A stretch of DNA of 64,000 bases from Chitinophagales bacterium (GTDB lineage: Bacteria > Bacteroidota > Bacteroidia > Chitinophagales > Saprospiraceae). Position numbers and translations under genes: made by a program. Numbering within the stretch: position 1 is the first letter of the stretch; the number at the start of each line of letters is the position of its first letter. This document shows positions 1-9,915 of this stretch, one piece after another. Where the stretch lies: assembly GCA_022360175.1 (NCBI GenBank), contig JAKSDI010000273.1, positions 1 through 64,000 on the forward strand, given 5' to 3'. The notes under the pieces are model-generated. The model saw only the letters and a program-made list of their open reading frames with translations. It was not told where the DNA came from and searched no databases.

Positions 1-161
1 ATTTCGTCACTAATTGACTTATATTTTGTTGGAAGAACGCTCATTTAGCTTTGGCTAAAATCGCAACCTCCCGCCTCATCTAATCCAATTAATGACAAAA
101 TCGTCTCAAAGAACAAATTCCCAAAACACGCTCTAATCATTTTAGATTAAGTAGGTGGTAA
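1..161. other. Leading gene-free stretch
   Basis: No coding sequence is supported here. A small hairpin with six-base arms (TTTAGC at 44-49, GCTAAA at 54-59, four-base loop) could be the 3' end of a gene left of the window, but it is too weak to call a terminator. The rest is AT-rich sequence leading to the ATG at 162. Confidence 0.4.
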
Positions 162-1277
162 ATGGATCGAATTGAGCGCTGGCGGATGATACTGGGGAAA
201 GTAGCAGATCCTGAAGGAGAAGTACCTTTACAAGGTGATGCTACTCGTATGGATAAAGTATTGGAAGCACTCTACGATAGTAATCGAAAGGGAGGACTGG
301 GAAGTTCGTCGCCAAATATTAATCGATGGTTGGGAGATATACGCCGCTATTTTCCTACTCCGATAGTGCAAATGATGCAACGTGATGCACTAAATCGACT
401 ACAATTGGAGCAGATGTTGCTGGAGCCGGAACTACTAGAATCGATAGAGCCCGATGTTGAGTTGGTGGGAACTATATTAGCACTTTCTAAGGTGATGCCT
501 GAGCAAACCCGAGAAACAGCACGTATAGTAGTAAAAAAGATTGTGGAGCAACTGGAAAAAAAGCTAAGTTACCCTATGCAACAGGCGATCAGGGGGAGCC
601 TGAATAGAGCGACTAAAAATAATCGCCCGCGGCAGTTAAATGAAATCAACTGGCATAAGACAATACAAAAGAATCTCAAACACTACCAGCCAGAATACAA
701 GAGCATCATCCCTGCTCAACTAATAGGTTATGGCAGAAAGCGCAGTCAGCTCAAAGATATTTTCATTCTAATAGACCAAAGCGGATCAATGGCTACTTCT
801 GTAGTATACGCTGGAATCCTAAGTTGTATAATGGCATCCATGCGAGCGATCAGGCTAAGGCTCATTGCTTTTGATACCAGTGTAGTAGATCTTAGTCATC
901 ACCTAAATGATCCAGTAGATTTGCTGTTTGCTACCCAATTGGGAGGAGGTACGGATATTGCAAAAGCTATAGCCTATATCCAACCAATGATTCAACGCCC
1001 TAAGGATACGATTATCGTACTTATCAGTGATCTTTATGAAGGTGGTAGAGAAGCCGATTTACTTCGCCGTGTTGCTCGTATTAAAGAATCTGGTGCTCAA
1101 TTAATTACACTCTTAGCATTAAGCGATCAGGGTAGCCCTTCTTATTCCAGGACACTGGCAGGTCATTTTGCTACATTAGATATTCCTTCTTTTGCCTGTA
1201 CTCCAGATCAATTTCCAAGCTTAATGGCTGCCGCTATCCGAAATGATAATTTGCACCACTGGATGGAAGACAGATGA
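162..1277 (+). CDS. VWA-domain (CoxE-like) protein
   Basis: Cytoplasmic von Willebrand factor A protein of 371 residues, with no signal peptide. The C-terminal half holds a complete MIDAS metal site: DxSxS at D205-S207-S209, the Thr of the GGGTD turn at about residue 264, and an Asp in LISDLYEGG at about 290. The N-terminal half is helical and charged without a domain I can name. Proteins of this type usually sit at the end of operons with a MoxR-like AAA ATPase and act as metal-dependent adaptor or chaperone partners; that partner would lie left of the window and is not visible. The preceding GTAGGTGGTAA is a modest ribosome-binding match. The gene ends in a hairpin shared with the convergent membrane protein gene. 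Family assignment is firm; cellular role unknown. Confidence 0.85.
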   Translation: MDRIERWRMILGKVADPEGEVPLQGDATRMDKVLEALYDSNRKGGLGSSSPNINRWLGDIRRYFPTPIVQMMQRDALNRLQLEQMLLEPELLESIEPDVELVGTILALSKVMPEQTRETARIVVKKIVEQLEKKLSYPMQQAIRGSLNRATKNNRPRQLNEINWHKTIQKNLKHYQPEYKSIIPAQLIGYGRKRSQLKDIFILIDQSGSMATSVVYAGILSCIMASMRAIRLRLIAFDTSVVDLSHHLNDPVDLLFATQLGGGTDIAKAIAYIQPMIQRPKDTIIVLISDLYEGGREADLLRRVARIKESGAQLITLLALSDQGSPSYSRTLAGHFATLDIPSFACTPDQFPSLMAAAIRNDNLHHWMEDR

Positions 1278-1333
1278 AATAGAGAATCGAAAAGCGGGAG
1301 AGGGCAAATTCTACATTCCGATTCCCTATTTTC
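1276..1333. terminator. Hairpin between convergent genes
   Basis: Imperfect inverted repeat: GAAATAGAGAATCG at 1276-1289 pairs with CGATTCCCTATTTTC at 1319-1333 (one bulge, one mismatch) around a 29-base loop. It overlaps the stop of the VWA gene and faces the 3' end of the convergent membrane protein gene, so it may stop transcription from both sides. The long loop and lack of a clean T-run lower confidence. Confidence 0.4.
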
Positions 1334-1342
1334 AATTTCATA

Positions 1343-2191
1343 TCATTCTATCAGATGTGCTAGTATATCTTCATTTTCTTCTTCTTCGTTTAGGCCAGTT
1401 ACATCTGCAAAAGCAGTGTACATAATGGTATAAAAAGCTGGAACCACAAATATAATTGCCAGCATCAGTACTACCAGGATAATCACACCTACAACAGGCG
1501 ATAGAGCTGTAAGTAAAATCGCCGGTATATAAGCTATTAATAAAATCCCTGCTAAAGCTAATACCAAACCAAATACACTGAACCACTTTTTGGTGATCAA
1601 CCGCCGGCTCATTTCCAGCCCTTCCCAGGCACCCGTGTTAAAGAATACGATAAACTGATTGGCCCACATATAAGCAATTCCGAGATAAACCAGTGGAAAC
1701 ATGTTTAATGAAACAGTAAGAAACATACGAGTATCTGGTTCAGGAAAAGAAGTTGGTGGGTCCAATGGATTAGCCAATACCTCCATGTACCATTCTACAA
1801 TACCAGATTCGTACAATACATAAATACTAGGAGAAAGCGCTACTAACATAATCACCATCAAAATAAGTGCCTGCAACATTAAAGGTACTACCAGCTTGAA
1901 GCCATCAAAAAAGTTACCAAATTCATACTTTTGATCGTTCTTAATTTTATGTGCTACAAGGAAAAAGCCAACTCCCAGCGCAGGAGATAACACCAATGAA
2001 TTGGCCAACCAGCCTACAACAGGAATAATCGAAGCAGACATGGATATAAATAAGGTAATAAAAAAGAATCCGATGAAGTAGCCAGCCTTGCTTTTATAAA
2101 GTTCCCAGCCTTCTCTGATATATTCTCGAATTGGAAAGTGATAGCCGTTAGCAATTAAATCTTCTAGTTTTCTAAATTGGTTTTCGTCCAT
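1343..2191 (-). CDS. Multipass membrane protein, unknown function
   Basis: About 282 residues from the preferred ATG at 2191 (protein begins MDENQFRKLED). An upstream start at 2233 would add 14 basic residues and looks less natural. A soluble N-terminal stretch of about 35 residues is followed by roughly six hydrophobic segments, and the C-terminus is acidic (EEEENEDILAH). The overall look, an amphipathic N-terminus then paired helices with small residues, resembles the broad group of uncharacterised Bacteroidota integral membrane proteins distantly like DUF975/YciC proteins, but I see no diagnostic motif. It converges on the VWA gene and has no evident operon partner. No function is assigned. 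Confidence 0.75.
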   Translation of the reverse strand: MDENQFRKLEDLIANGYHFPIREYIREGWELYKSKAGYFIGFFFITLFISMSASIIPVVGWLANSLVLSPALGVGFFLVAHKIKNDQKYEFGNFFDGFKLVVPLMLQALILMVIMLVALSPSIYVLYESGIVEWYMEVLANPLDPPTSFPEPDTRMFLTVSLNMFPLVYLGIAYMWANQFIVFFNTGAWEGLEMSRRLITKKWFSVFGLVLALAGILLIAYIPAILLTALSPVVGVIILVVLMLAIIFVVPAFYTIMYTAFADVTGLNEEEENEDILAHLIE

Positions 2192-2296
2192 TGTTTGAAG
2201 CTGTTTTCTTTTTCGAAAGATAAAGAATTTCAAGCGTTTTTAACATATGATTTTATAGTTAAAAGGCTGGACAATCCATCGTCTTTCCATTCCGCT

Positions 2297-2884
2297 TTAT
2301 TGTCTCAATATCCGAAATAGATAACTCACAGATAAAGATAAGGTCGACAATGGTGTATCTATTCTATAATAATCTTCATCATCCTGAAAAACCTTGATAG
2401 CTGGCATATATTTAAATTCGAATACAAAATGAGGCAGTTGATAAGATAAAGCCGAAACGCCATTTAGAATTTGCTTTTCATCCAATCTCAATCTACTAGA
2501 ATCATTTCTATTCAACAGCATATAATTTAAGCCTATTCCTATATATAAATCTTCTACTATTTTATGATTGGCTGTTACAAAAAAACTACTTCGGGTATAA
2601 TTCCCCTTTAATGTACTATAAACTATACCACTCAGTCCCCTTTCTAATCTTTGTCTAGAAAACTCTCCCGCAACCGCTAAAAATAAGTTGCTCGAAAGAT
2701 ATGTTTGACCTCGCAACCCATAAAACACACTGGTATTGTTCGAAACAACTTCCACATAAGAATCATCTACTTCAACATGAAAAGGAGAATAATAAGCGCC
2801 TATAGAACATCCCAGATAAGTTTGTCCTATACTCAAGCATGGTGATAAAATAAGTATTGCGTATATCAAAAATATAAATCTCAT
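2297..2884 (-). CDS. Small outer-membrane beta-barrel-like protein
   Basis: Start is placed at the ATG at 2884 (MRFIFLIYAILIL...), which gives a clean signal peptide cut after SIGQ. An ATG at 2923 lies inside a strong hairpin (2905-2939) and would spoil the signal. The mature part of about 175 residues alternates aromatic and polar residues in short strands (for example SSFFVTANHKIVEDLYIGIG) and ends in a strand with aromatic and charged residues, as in eight-stranded outer-membrane barrels of the OmpX/OmpW size class. No family motif is recognised. It lies downstream of the interrupted M4 peptidase and may have been co-transcribed with it, but the hairpin separates them. Confidence 0.65.
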   Translation of the reverse strand: MRFIFLIYAILILSPCLSIGQTYLGCSIGAYYSPFHVEVDDSYVEVVSNNTSVFYGLRGQTYLSSNLFLAVAGEFSRQRLERGLSGIVYSTLKGNYTRSSFFVTANHKIVEDLYIGIGLNYMLLNRNDSSRLRLDEKQILNGVSALSYQLPHFVFEFKYMPAIKVFQDDEDYYRIDTPLSTLSLSVSYLFRILRQ

Positions 2885-2904
2885 AGTTGATGTATTATAT
2901 GGTA

Positions 2905-2939
2905 AGCTGCTATACTTTTTCATGAAAAGTATAGCAGCT
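2905..2939 (-). terminator. 15-bp perfect hairpin after the peptidase gene
   Basis: AGCTGCTATACTTTT at 2905-2919 and its exact reverse complement at 2925-2939 form a 15-bp stem with a five-base loop. It lies just past the stop of the M4 peptidase reading frame (minus strand) and before the outer-membrane protein gene. There is no long T-run after it on the minus strand, so it could be a terminator, an mRNA-stabilising structure or an attenuator. Confidence 0.5.
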
Positions 2940-2954
2940 ATTTAAATGAAATTA

Positions 2955-5198
2955 TTACTTAATAAAATGCTTCTCAGAAAACAGGAACTGCCCATTTTCA
3001 TCATAATAAGCATGTATCAATATACGATTTTCAAAAATAGCTTTTTGATTTTCAAAATCGGAAGGTGTGCCTTCAAATATTAAGCGCCCTGTAAACTCAT
3101 ATACTTTAACCATAGCAATATCCTCTTTAGTTTCCAAGGTAAAGTTTTGGTTATGCTTTGCTTTGACCTCGCTATTATTGTTTTCTTTTGCCAATGCTGT
3201 CTCCGCATAATAATCTTCACAATCAGGGTCATCATTCAGGCAATCCATCAACTCCATATGGAAAGTACGGCTCGATTCTATTCCCACCTGTGGTGAATAA
3301 AGGTAAATGTCAAAGAACTGGGAATAGTAGCTATAATCTGGAATATTGGTAACAATTAAACTCGTACCATAGTACTCATTAGAACCAGAAGCTGCTCCAG
3401 CAACCGTCCATTCTATAGGGAAATTCCAACGATAGGTAACATTTGGGACAGGATCAAAAATGGAGAAAATAATGGGCGCAGTACTTTCTTCACATACTTC
3501 TGTAGCCCCTATGATATCTCCTTCACAATAAAAATCTCCGAGGCATATTTCATGCCAAGCCCTTTTTACGCCCCTTGCTTCTTCTGAACAGGGGCCATGT
3601 ATTTCTTCTGCTAGAGCCACAGTGTGGTCCCGTAGTTCTACATAACCACTAACCTCAGGCATCATAGATAGAGCATTTATTACTAATTGCAAGGATTCGT
3701 CTATACCAATACCAGATAAACCTTGAACTCCTTCACATATCAAGTAGAACCATTACCCCATTGGCGTTGATCTATTATGTTGATTTGTAAGATTCTTAAC
3801 ACTACTAAAACAGTTATATTGCGGATTTGACAAATCTCTGACAACAACCATAGCATCATCTGCTATGCTCCAATCTATTCCTCCTTGTATTTTTGACTCT
3901 ATAAAGGTTCCTATCATGTCCGCAACCCCTTCATGTAAGGTTTTATTATCAATATCATCATACTCAAAAGAAAATACACTCTTTAAAATAATATGCCCCA
4001 ACTCATGACCAACTGCATCATGCACTGCATACGATAAGCCTGCCTGTCCTGTTCCAAATGAAATAAATGCTTCATCCATATCCGAAAAACTCATATATGC
4101 ACGTGCATTTGCCTCTTGAATATTGGCTCCTATATGGACCTTACCAAAGTCAAAAGGGGTGTGAGTAGAGAATGCCTGTAAAACAGTTTGACCAGAAAAA
4201 TGTGCTTGAAAAACACTAGCATCAGCCTCAGTAGTCCAACTTGTTATATTAGATGCCTCTGGAATTATGCTGTTAGCATGAAATTCCGTCTGTGTATCTG
4301 GCAAATCATCTAGCCCACCAAAATCATAAGTTATCAAAGAACCATCGGATGTCATAAGGGAGGTAAGCCCTGTATTATCTGTAAAATCACTTAAAAACAC
4401 TATATTAGTAAGCGGATCGCCATACACCTCGGTAGGCGCATTTAGTTCACTATCTACTTTTATCGTTTTCAGTACACTTCCAGATATCGCATCAATCCAT
4501 GCCTTATGGCGACCATGATCATCATATTCTACTTTCCATGTCAGACTATAGCCACACTGATTATTAAGATTATGAGAAATTACTAGCTGATGCCGCAATT
4601 TGGCAGGATTTATTATAACAGGCCCTGTAATAAGACCTTGTACAATACTTGCCAATGTAGCTAGATTTATCTGAGGAGTAATGTTTACATTGATATCCGA
4701 TACAATGAAAGCAGATAGATAAGTTATACCACAAGGATTATCATCATCCTCTACCATTATCACACCTCCATTTTCTACTTCTACTCCCAGATAGTATTGC
4801 TGATAACGAGTATAGGTTCTTTCTTGATCAAAGTGGCCAGTCTTCGTAGATGTTAACTGGAAGGTACAATTACTGCATATATCCAGATAAGGCTTTAAAT
4901 CGTCAAATCCATCTAATTCATGCGTGCGAGTCGGGTGAAATTTAATCAATCCTGTTGGGTAAATTTTTTCCGAATAATACATAAGGGCCTCCAGAGAATC
5001 CCCTTGTAAAAAAGTATTGTAATTGATACATTCTGAACGTGGTGTATACAAGGTTGTAGAGTCTACTCCTCGTCCAAAAGAGAGCATGGGAAGACATAAA
5101 AGTATCAAGCCAATAGCTGGCTGAACGTGTCTAAACCATGTACGTGTGTTAAGAGCGCGCCACACAAACGCATTAGTTAACCGATTCCATTTCATCAT
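2955..5198 (-). pseudogene. M4 metallopeptidase split by in-frame stop
   Basis: Secreted thermolysin-family (M4) zinc peptidase whose frame is broken by one TAA at 3753-3755. The first 481 codons carry a signal peptide (to about residue 42), an FTP-like propeptide (around STKTGHFDQERTYTRYQQYY), a PepSY-like segment (LTWKVEYDDHGRHKAWID) and the catalytic core: HELGH at 398-402 (zinc ligands and catalytic Glu), third ligand Glu423 in LHEGVAD, and a likely catalytic His474 (QHNRS), matching thermolysin His231. Reading straight through the TAA in the same frame gives WFYLICEGVQG and then the normal helical M4 C-terminal domain (GIGIDESLQLV ... ARGVKRAWHEICLG), then a degenerate T9SS type A-like tail (VKVYEFTGRLI ... 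EKHFIK). Everything else is intact. Recent nonsense mutation, sequencing error or read-through are the options. Confidence 0.85.
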
Positions 5199-5447
5199 TA
5201 TGTAGTTTTGGAATTTAAAAATCAGGTCATTATGATTACATTTTTTGACAGAAAGATGCTGTCTTACTATGAAGAGGAAAAGAAGAGAGCAATCTTTTTG
5301 AACGCTATTAATTTATGCTATAAAGTTGCATAAAAAACACACAAGAAACAATGGTTACAATGTTAAATTTTATAAATATTCAATCCCAGATCAAATACAA
5401 ATATACTTAAGCACACCTAGGTTTTGACCTTACGCTTCCTTCCCCCA

Positions 5448-8375
5448 TTAAACCAAGGCTTCCCATAATATTGTAACAGGATGTTTTGCCTGACGCCCCG
5501 TTCCATCATATATCTGATGCCGACAGCTTGTCCCTGGAGCTGCAATTATAGTATCCCCGTTGCTCTTTTCTACTGCCGGAAATAATACCTGGCTACCTAC
5601 TTTCATACTCAGCTCATAATGCTCTGTTTCATAACCAAAAGAGCCCGCCATGCCACAACATCCAGAAGGTATGTTTTCTACTTCATAATTTGATGGCAGG
5701 CCTAATACAAAGGCCGTATCTTCTACTCCTGCTAATGCTTTTTGATGGCAATGCCCATGCAATAAGATTTTTTTAGATCGATCATGAAATACCGATGTAT
5801 CCAGCCTGCCTGCTTCTATTTCTCTGCGAAGGAAGCTTTCCACCATCATTGTATTTTGTGCCAGGCTAAGTGCAACAGCGCGATTTTCAGGCTTCACCAG
5901 CTTGGGGTATTCATCTTTAAAACTAAGGATAGCAGAGGGCTCTATCCCCAATAATGGCTGCTCACTAGTGACTATTTTACTGAAGAGTGCTACATTTTCC
6001 TGGGCTAATTTTTTGGCGGTATCCAGTAAGCCTTTTGACATATGAGCGCGGCCGCTTTCTCCATGTTTGGTTATAATTACCTCATAACCTAGTTTGTGTA
6101 GTAATTGAATAGCCTGTATCCCAATTGCTGCATCATTATAATTAGTAAACTCATCACAAAACAAGTACACTTTCCCTTTGAGTTTTTCCTGAACAGGTAG
6201 TCCTTTATAATTTTTATTGTACCAACGCCGTAGGCTTATTTTGTGTAATGCAGGCAGCTCTCTTTCAGGTGCTACTCCTAAGATGCGCTTGGGAATACTG
6301 CTCCAAAACGGATTTTTTAAAAAGAAGTTGCTAATACCCGGCACCAGAGCAGCTAATTGATTGATACGCCCTATATTGGCGAAAGCCTTACTCCTTAATG
6401 GTATGCCATTTGATTTATAATATTGATATAAAAACTCTGATTTGAGCGTAGTCATATCTACATTAGAAGGGCACTCTGAGGTACATCCTTTACAGGCAAG
6501 ACATAAGTCCATTGCCTCATAAATTTCTGGATGGTTGAAAGGGTTTTCCTTTACATTCATAGTAAGGAACTCCCTTAATGCATTAGCACGTGCACGAGTT
6601 GTATTTTTTTCATCACGAGTAGCACGATAGCTAGGGCACATTGTTCCACCTGAAAAATTTAATTTACGGCAATCTCCAGAACCATTACACTTTTCTGCTG
6701 CACGTAAAATGCCTTCTGTTCCTGAAAAGTCATATGCTGTATCAAAATCTGGCGTTTCCTGATCGGGCACATAGCGCAGAGAGCTATTCATAGGAGGAGT
6801 ATCTACAATTTTGCCCGGATTTAAGATATTCATAGGGTCCCAACACTGCTTAATCTGCCGCAGCATTTGATAGTTTTCCTCGCCTATCATTAAAGGAATA
6901 AAAGCAGCACGTACTCTACCGTCTCCATGTTCGCCACTTAATGAACCATTGTATCTTTTTACCAATCTAGCTACCCCCTCCGTTATATCATGGAAAAGCT
7001 GCTGTCCTTCAGCTTCTTTAAGATTAAGGATAGGACGGAGATGTAATTCTCCATCACCAGCATGTGCATAGTACACAGAGCGCTGTCCAAAATGGCTCAT
7101 CAGGGCATCAAACTCTTTTATATAGGAAGGCAAATCTTCTATAGCCACTGCTGTATCTTCTATACAGGCAACAGGCTTAGAATCACCTGGCATATTTGCC
7201 AATAAGCCCAATCCTGCTTTCCGCAATTCCCAGATACCCTTCACTTGAGCGCCTTCTACTATGGGATAAGCATACCCCATGCCTTCTTCCTTTAAACGAG
7301 TCACTAAATGCATTGCCTGCTGTCTTGCCTCCTCTAATGTATGAGCGCGAAATTCGACCATTAAGATACCAGCCGGATCTCCTTCAACAAAAAAACGGTT
7401 CTTGCGCTGCTCTATATTTTCCCTGGTCAGATCCATAATGATCTTATCCATCAATTCGCAAGCTGTAGGCTTCAACGGCATTGCCACTAATACCGCACGA
7501 AGAGATTCATCAATAGAATCAAAATGTGCGCAAACCACTACTTCTTTGGGAGCGGGCAAAGGATCTACATGAATTTTTATAGCGGAGGTAAAAGCCAATG
7601 TACCTTCAGAACCCGTCAAAAGGCTACAAAAATTAAACAAGCTCCCTTCTTTATCAAATGGCTGTTGTTGCAATAACATATCTACAGCATAGCCCGTGTT
7701 TCTGCGTTTTATATTCGCTTTTGGAAAAGCTTCTTTGATACGTTGTTGTGCCCTCGAATCTGACAGTAGTGTCTTAATCTGAGTATATAACTTCCCTTCC
7801 AGATTATCCTGTTGACATTTTTCATCAAATGCTTCTGATGATAAGTTTGCAAAAACTGCTTCGCTGCCATCGCTTAATAAGGTATGCAGTTCGATGACAT
7901 GATCACGGGTAGAACCATACACAATAGAAGTGCTACCACAAGAATTATTCCCAACCATGCCTCCTATAGTAGCTCGATTAGCGGTGGAGGTATTGGGCCC
8001 GAAAAACAATCCGTAAGGTTTCAAGAAAACATTTAATTCATCACGAATCACACCAGGTTCTACCAGCACCCACCCTTCTTCCGGGTTGACCTCCAGGATT
8101 TTATTCATATACCTGGATACATCTACTACCAGGCCATCTCCTACACACTGTCCGGCCAATGAGGTTCCTGCTGATCGGGGAATGAGGGATATCTTATTCT
8201 TAATTGCAAAATGGATCAGGACTTTTAGATCCTCAGCGTCTTTTGGTAAAGCCACTCCAATGGGCAATTCCCGATAGACAGAAGCATCTGTGGCATAGAT
8301 ATGACGATGAAGATTATCGTAGTGCAAGTCTCCTTTCAAAGCCTTATCCAATGTGGTCAATTCAGATTGCATCAT
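5448..8375 (-). CDS. FAD/Fe-S D-2-hydroxyacid dehydrogenase (GlcD-GlcF fusion)
   Basis: About 975 residues from the ATG at 8375 (an ATG at 8396 would add seven residues). The first half is a PCMH-type FAD-binding domain (PRSAGTSLAGQCVGDG, then ATIGGMVGNNSCG) and the matching C-terminal FAD-oxidase domain (SGEHGDGRVRAAF, near residue 490). The second half has two [4Fe-4S] motif groups (CNGSGDCRKLNFSGGTMCPS and CLACKGCTSECPSN) and a CCG domain (HGHCHQKALAG ... IPSGCCGMAGSFGYE). This is the one-chain architecture of YdiJ-type enzymes and D-lactate or D-2-hydroxyglutarate dehydrogenases, which oxidise a D-2-hydroxyacid and pass electrons to quinone or another carrier. Substrate cannot be fixed from sequence. 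No signal peptide; probably on the inner face of the membrane. Stands alone. Confidence 0.9.
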   Translation of the reverse strand: MMQSELTTLDKALKGDLHYDNLHRHIYATDASVYRELPIGVALPKDAEDLKVLIHFAIKNKISLIPRSAGTSLAGQCVGDGLVVDVSRYMNKILEVNPEEGWVLVEPGVIRDELNVFLKPYGLFFGPNTSTANRATIGGMVGNNSCGSTSIVYGSTRDHVIELHTLLSDGSEAVFANLSSEAFDEKCQQDNLEGKLYTQIKTLLSDSRAQQRIKEAFPKANIKRRNTGYAVDMLLQQQPFDKEGSLFNFCSLLTGSEGTLAFTSAIKIHVDPLPAPKEVVVCAHFDSIDESLRAVLVAMPLKPTACELMDKIIMDLTRENIEQRKNRFFVEGDPAGILMVEFRAHTLEEARQQAMHLVTRLKEEGMGYAYPIVEGAQVKGIWELRKAGLGLLANMPGDSKPVACIEDTAVAIEDLPSYIKEFDALMSHFGQRSVYYAHAGDGELHLRPILNLKEAEGQQLFHDITEGVARLVKRYNGSLSGEHGDGRVRAAFIPLMIGEENYQMLRQIKQCWDPMNILNPGKIVDTPPMNSSLRYVPDQETPDFDTAYDFSGTEGILRAAEKCNGSGDCRKLNFSGGTMCPSYRATRDEKNTTRARANALREFLTMNVKENPFNHPEIYEAMDLCLACKGCTSECPSNVDMTTLKSEFLYQYYKSNGIPLRSKAFANIGRINQLAALVPGISNFFLKNPFWSSIPKRILGVAPERELPALHKISLRRWYNKNYKGLPVQEKLKGKVYLFCDEFTNYNDAAIGIQAIQLLHKLGYEVIITKHGESGRAHMSKGLLDTAKKLAQENVALFSKIVTSEQPLLGIEPSAILSFKDEYPKLVKPENRAVALSLAQNTMMVESFLRREIEAGRLDTSVFHDRSKKILLHGHCHQKALAGVEDTAFVLGLPSNYEVENIPSGCCGMAGSFGYETEHYELSMKVGSQVLFPAVEKSNGDTIIAAPGTSCRHQIYDGTGRQAKHPVTILWEALV

Positions 8376-8396
8376 AATGTGTATTTGAGCCAACAA

Positions 8397-8719
8397 ATAT
8401 ACACCGATGTTTAATGCTGAGGATAACTGCTAATCTGGAATTTACGGCCAGTAGTGATTATTTCGAAGAGATTGACATCCCGTAATTCATTGATAATCAT
8501 TCTTAATCATCATTAAAGGGAGCATCTAGAATACAAGATGAGAAGGGCATCGATATCAGGAAACATCGACGATCAAGACTAAAGCTTCATAGGAAAAAAT
8601 TCGTGTGATTGGTGTAATTAGTGGACCAAATCATTTTAATCCCGCAGGGATTGTAAGGGTCCACCAATTACACTAATGCCACGAATAAGAATATTTGTAC
8701 AACTGAGGTACACACTATA
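8397..8719. other. 323-bp gene-free stretch with inverted-repeat element
   Basis: No coding region seen. The right half holds a nested inverted-repeat element (8599-8686). The left half, upstream of the dehydrogenase gene, presumably carries its promoter, but no convincing -7 box was found. Confidence 0.5.
8599..8686. repeat. 29-nt imperfect inverted repeat with inner hairpin
   Basis: The left arm at 8599-8627 and right arm at 8658-8686 are reverse complements at 25 of 29 positions, built on variants of ATTAGTGTAATTGGTGGACC. Inside the 30-base loop a second hairpin, AATCCC-GCA-GGGATT, is perfect. The nested design looks like a non-coding intergenic repeat or a tiny inverted-repeat mobile remnant. 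It lies past the 3' end of the MFS gene (minus strand) and could also end transcription. No second copy was noticed in this window. Confidence 0.6.
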
Positions 8720-9892
8720 TTAAACAGAGGCTGCTTTCCGTTTTTTCATATAATAGAATAGCCCTGCAAATAATGCAATTAGGATAGCTGGCAGGATTGC
8801 CATCAATCGTATCGCTTCCTGTCCGGTAGCATCATCCAATATTCGCCCCATAACAGGCAATACTACAGATACAGATAGCATTCCCAAACCTCCCATTATA
8901 GACAGCCCCAAAGCTCCACTCTGGGGAATATTTTCAGCTACAAAGGAGATCATCGTTGGCCAGAAGAAAGTGATGCCGATAGCAAAAACGGCTGCTGCTA
9001 CAAAAGTAAAAGCTACTCCACTTACTGAGCTTAAAAGTAGGAGCCCCAGAAAAGAAAATATAGCAGAAAACAGCAGCATACCAGAAGTACTTAATCTATG
9101 AGCAACAGGCCCTGCAAAAGCACGTCCTATCGCCATAATGCCATTAATGAATGCCAGGACCAGTAAAGCATTAACTCCTGAGGACTTTAGCAGTGATTCT
9201 ATCCGTTGATTAGTCCCCAGTTCTGTAGCAGCGGTCAATAGCATACAGAATCCCATGAATAAAAACAAAGGAGTTACAACACTTTTCCACATATCTCCAG
9301 TACTGACTCCCATTTCTACACGCTCTGTAACAGGGAACTTCTGACCTAGGAAAAGTATACCATAAATTACCAATGGAATAATCAAAGTGCCCACCATTAG
9401 TTGCCAACTTAGTCCCATTACATCCATAATCAAGTATCCTACGACAGAGCCAATCACAATACCTCCAGGGAACCAAACATGGAATCGGTTAAGCATTTTA
9501 GTTTTTTCATTCGGAAAAAGAGAAGCAATCAATGGGTTTAAAGCTGCTTCTACAAAACCATTTCCAATTCCAATAAATAAGGTAGCGATAAACAATGAGG
9601 TCATATCTCTGGCAAAAATGGTCGCTATGATGCCAATCAGATGTAATATAAAAGCCATCCAGGTGATTCTTTTCATTCCCAGGGTATCAACCAGGGGGCC
9701 ACCAATCACCATAGCCAGGGTAAATCCCCAAAAGGCAGGTGTAAATGCATAGCCAATTTGTTCTAGTGTTAAGCCTACACCTTCTGGACCAAATACTGTT
9801 TCTAAGCGGGCACGAATTGCAAAAGTCATTGAAGTTACAATCAAAGCGATGCAACTCGCTAGAAATAGGCGTTTCTTGTCAATATTTTCCAT
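8720..9892 (-). CDS. MFS transporter (sugar-type)
   Basis: Inner-membrane major facilitator of 390 residues with about twelve hydrophobic helices. The loop between helices 2 and 3 carries GGPLVDTLGMKRITW, a fair match to the MFS signature, and HVWFPGGIVIGSVVGYLI near residue 140 is typical of helix 5 in FucP/sugar-type members. The gene starts only 23 bases after the stop of the large DUF1080 lipoprotein gene, so the two are almost certainly one operon; that suggests uptake of the sugar or sugar derivative processed by the lipoprotein. The exact substrate is unknown. Confidence 0.85.
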   Translation of the reverse strand: MENIDKKRLFLASCIALIVTSMTFAIRARLETVFGPEGVGLTLEQIGYAFTPAFWGFTLAMVIGGPLVDTLGMKRITWMAFILHLIGIIATIFARDMTSLFIATLFIGIGNGFVEAALNPLIASLFPNEKTKMLNRFHVWFPGGIVIGSVVGYLIMDVMGLSWQLMVGTLIIPLVIYGILFLGQKFPVTERVEMGVSTGDMWKSVVTPLFLFMGFCMLLTAATELGTNQRIESLLKSSGVNALLVLAFINGIMAIGRAFAGPVAHRLSTSGMLLFSAIFSFLGLLLLSSVSGVAFTFVAAAVFAIGITFFWPTMISFVAENIPQSGALGLSIMGGLGMLSVSVVLPVMGRILDDATGQEAIRLMAILPAILIALFAGLFYYMKKRKAASV

Positions 9893-9915
9893 ACGTGAAG
9901 CGATTAATAATTTTA

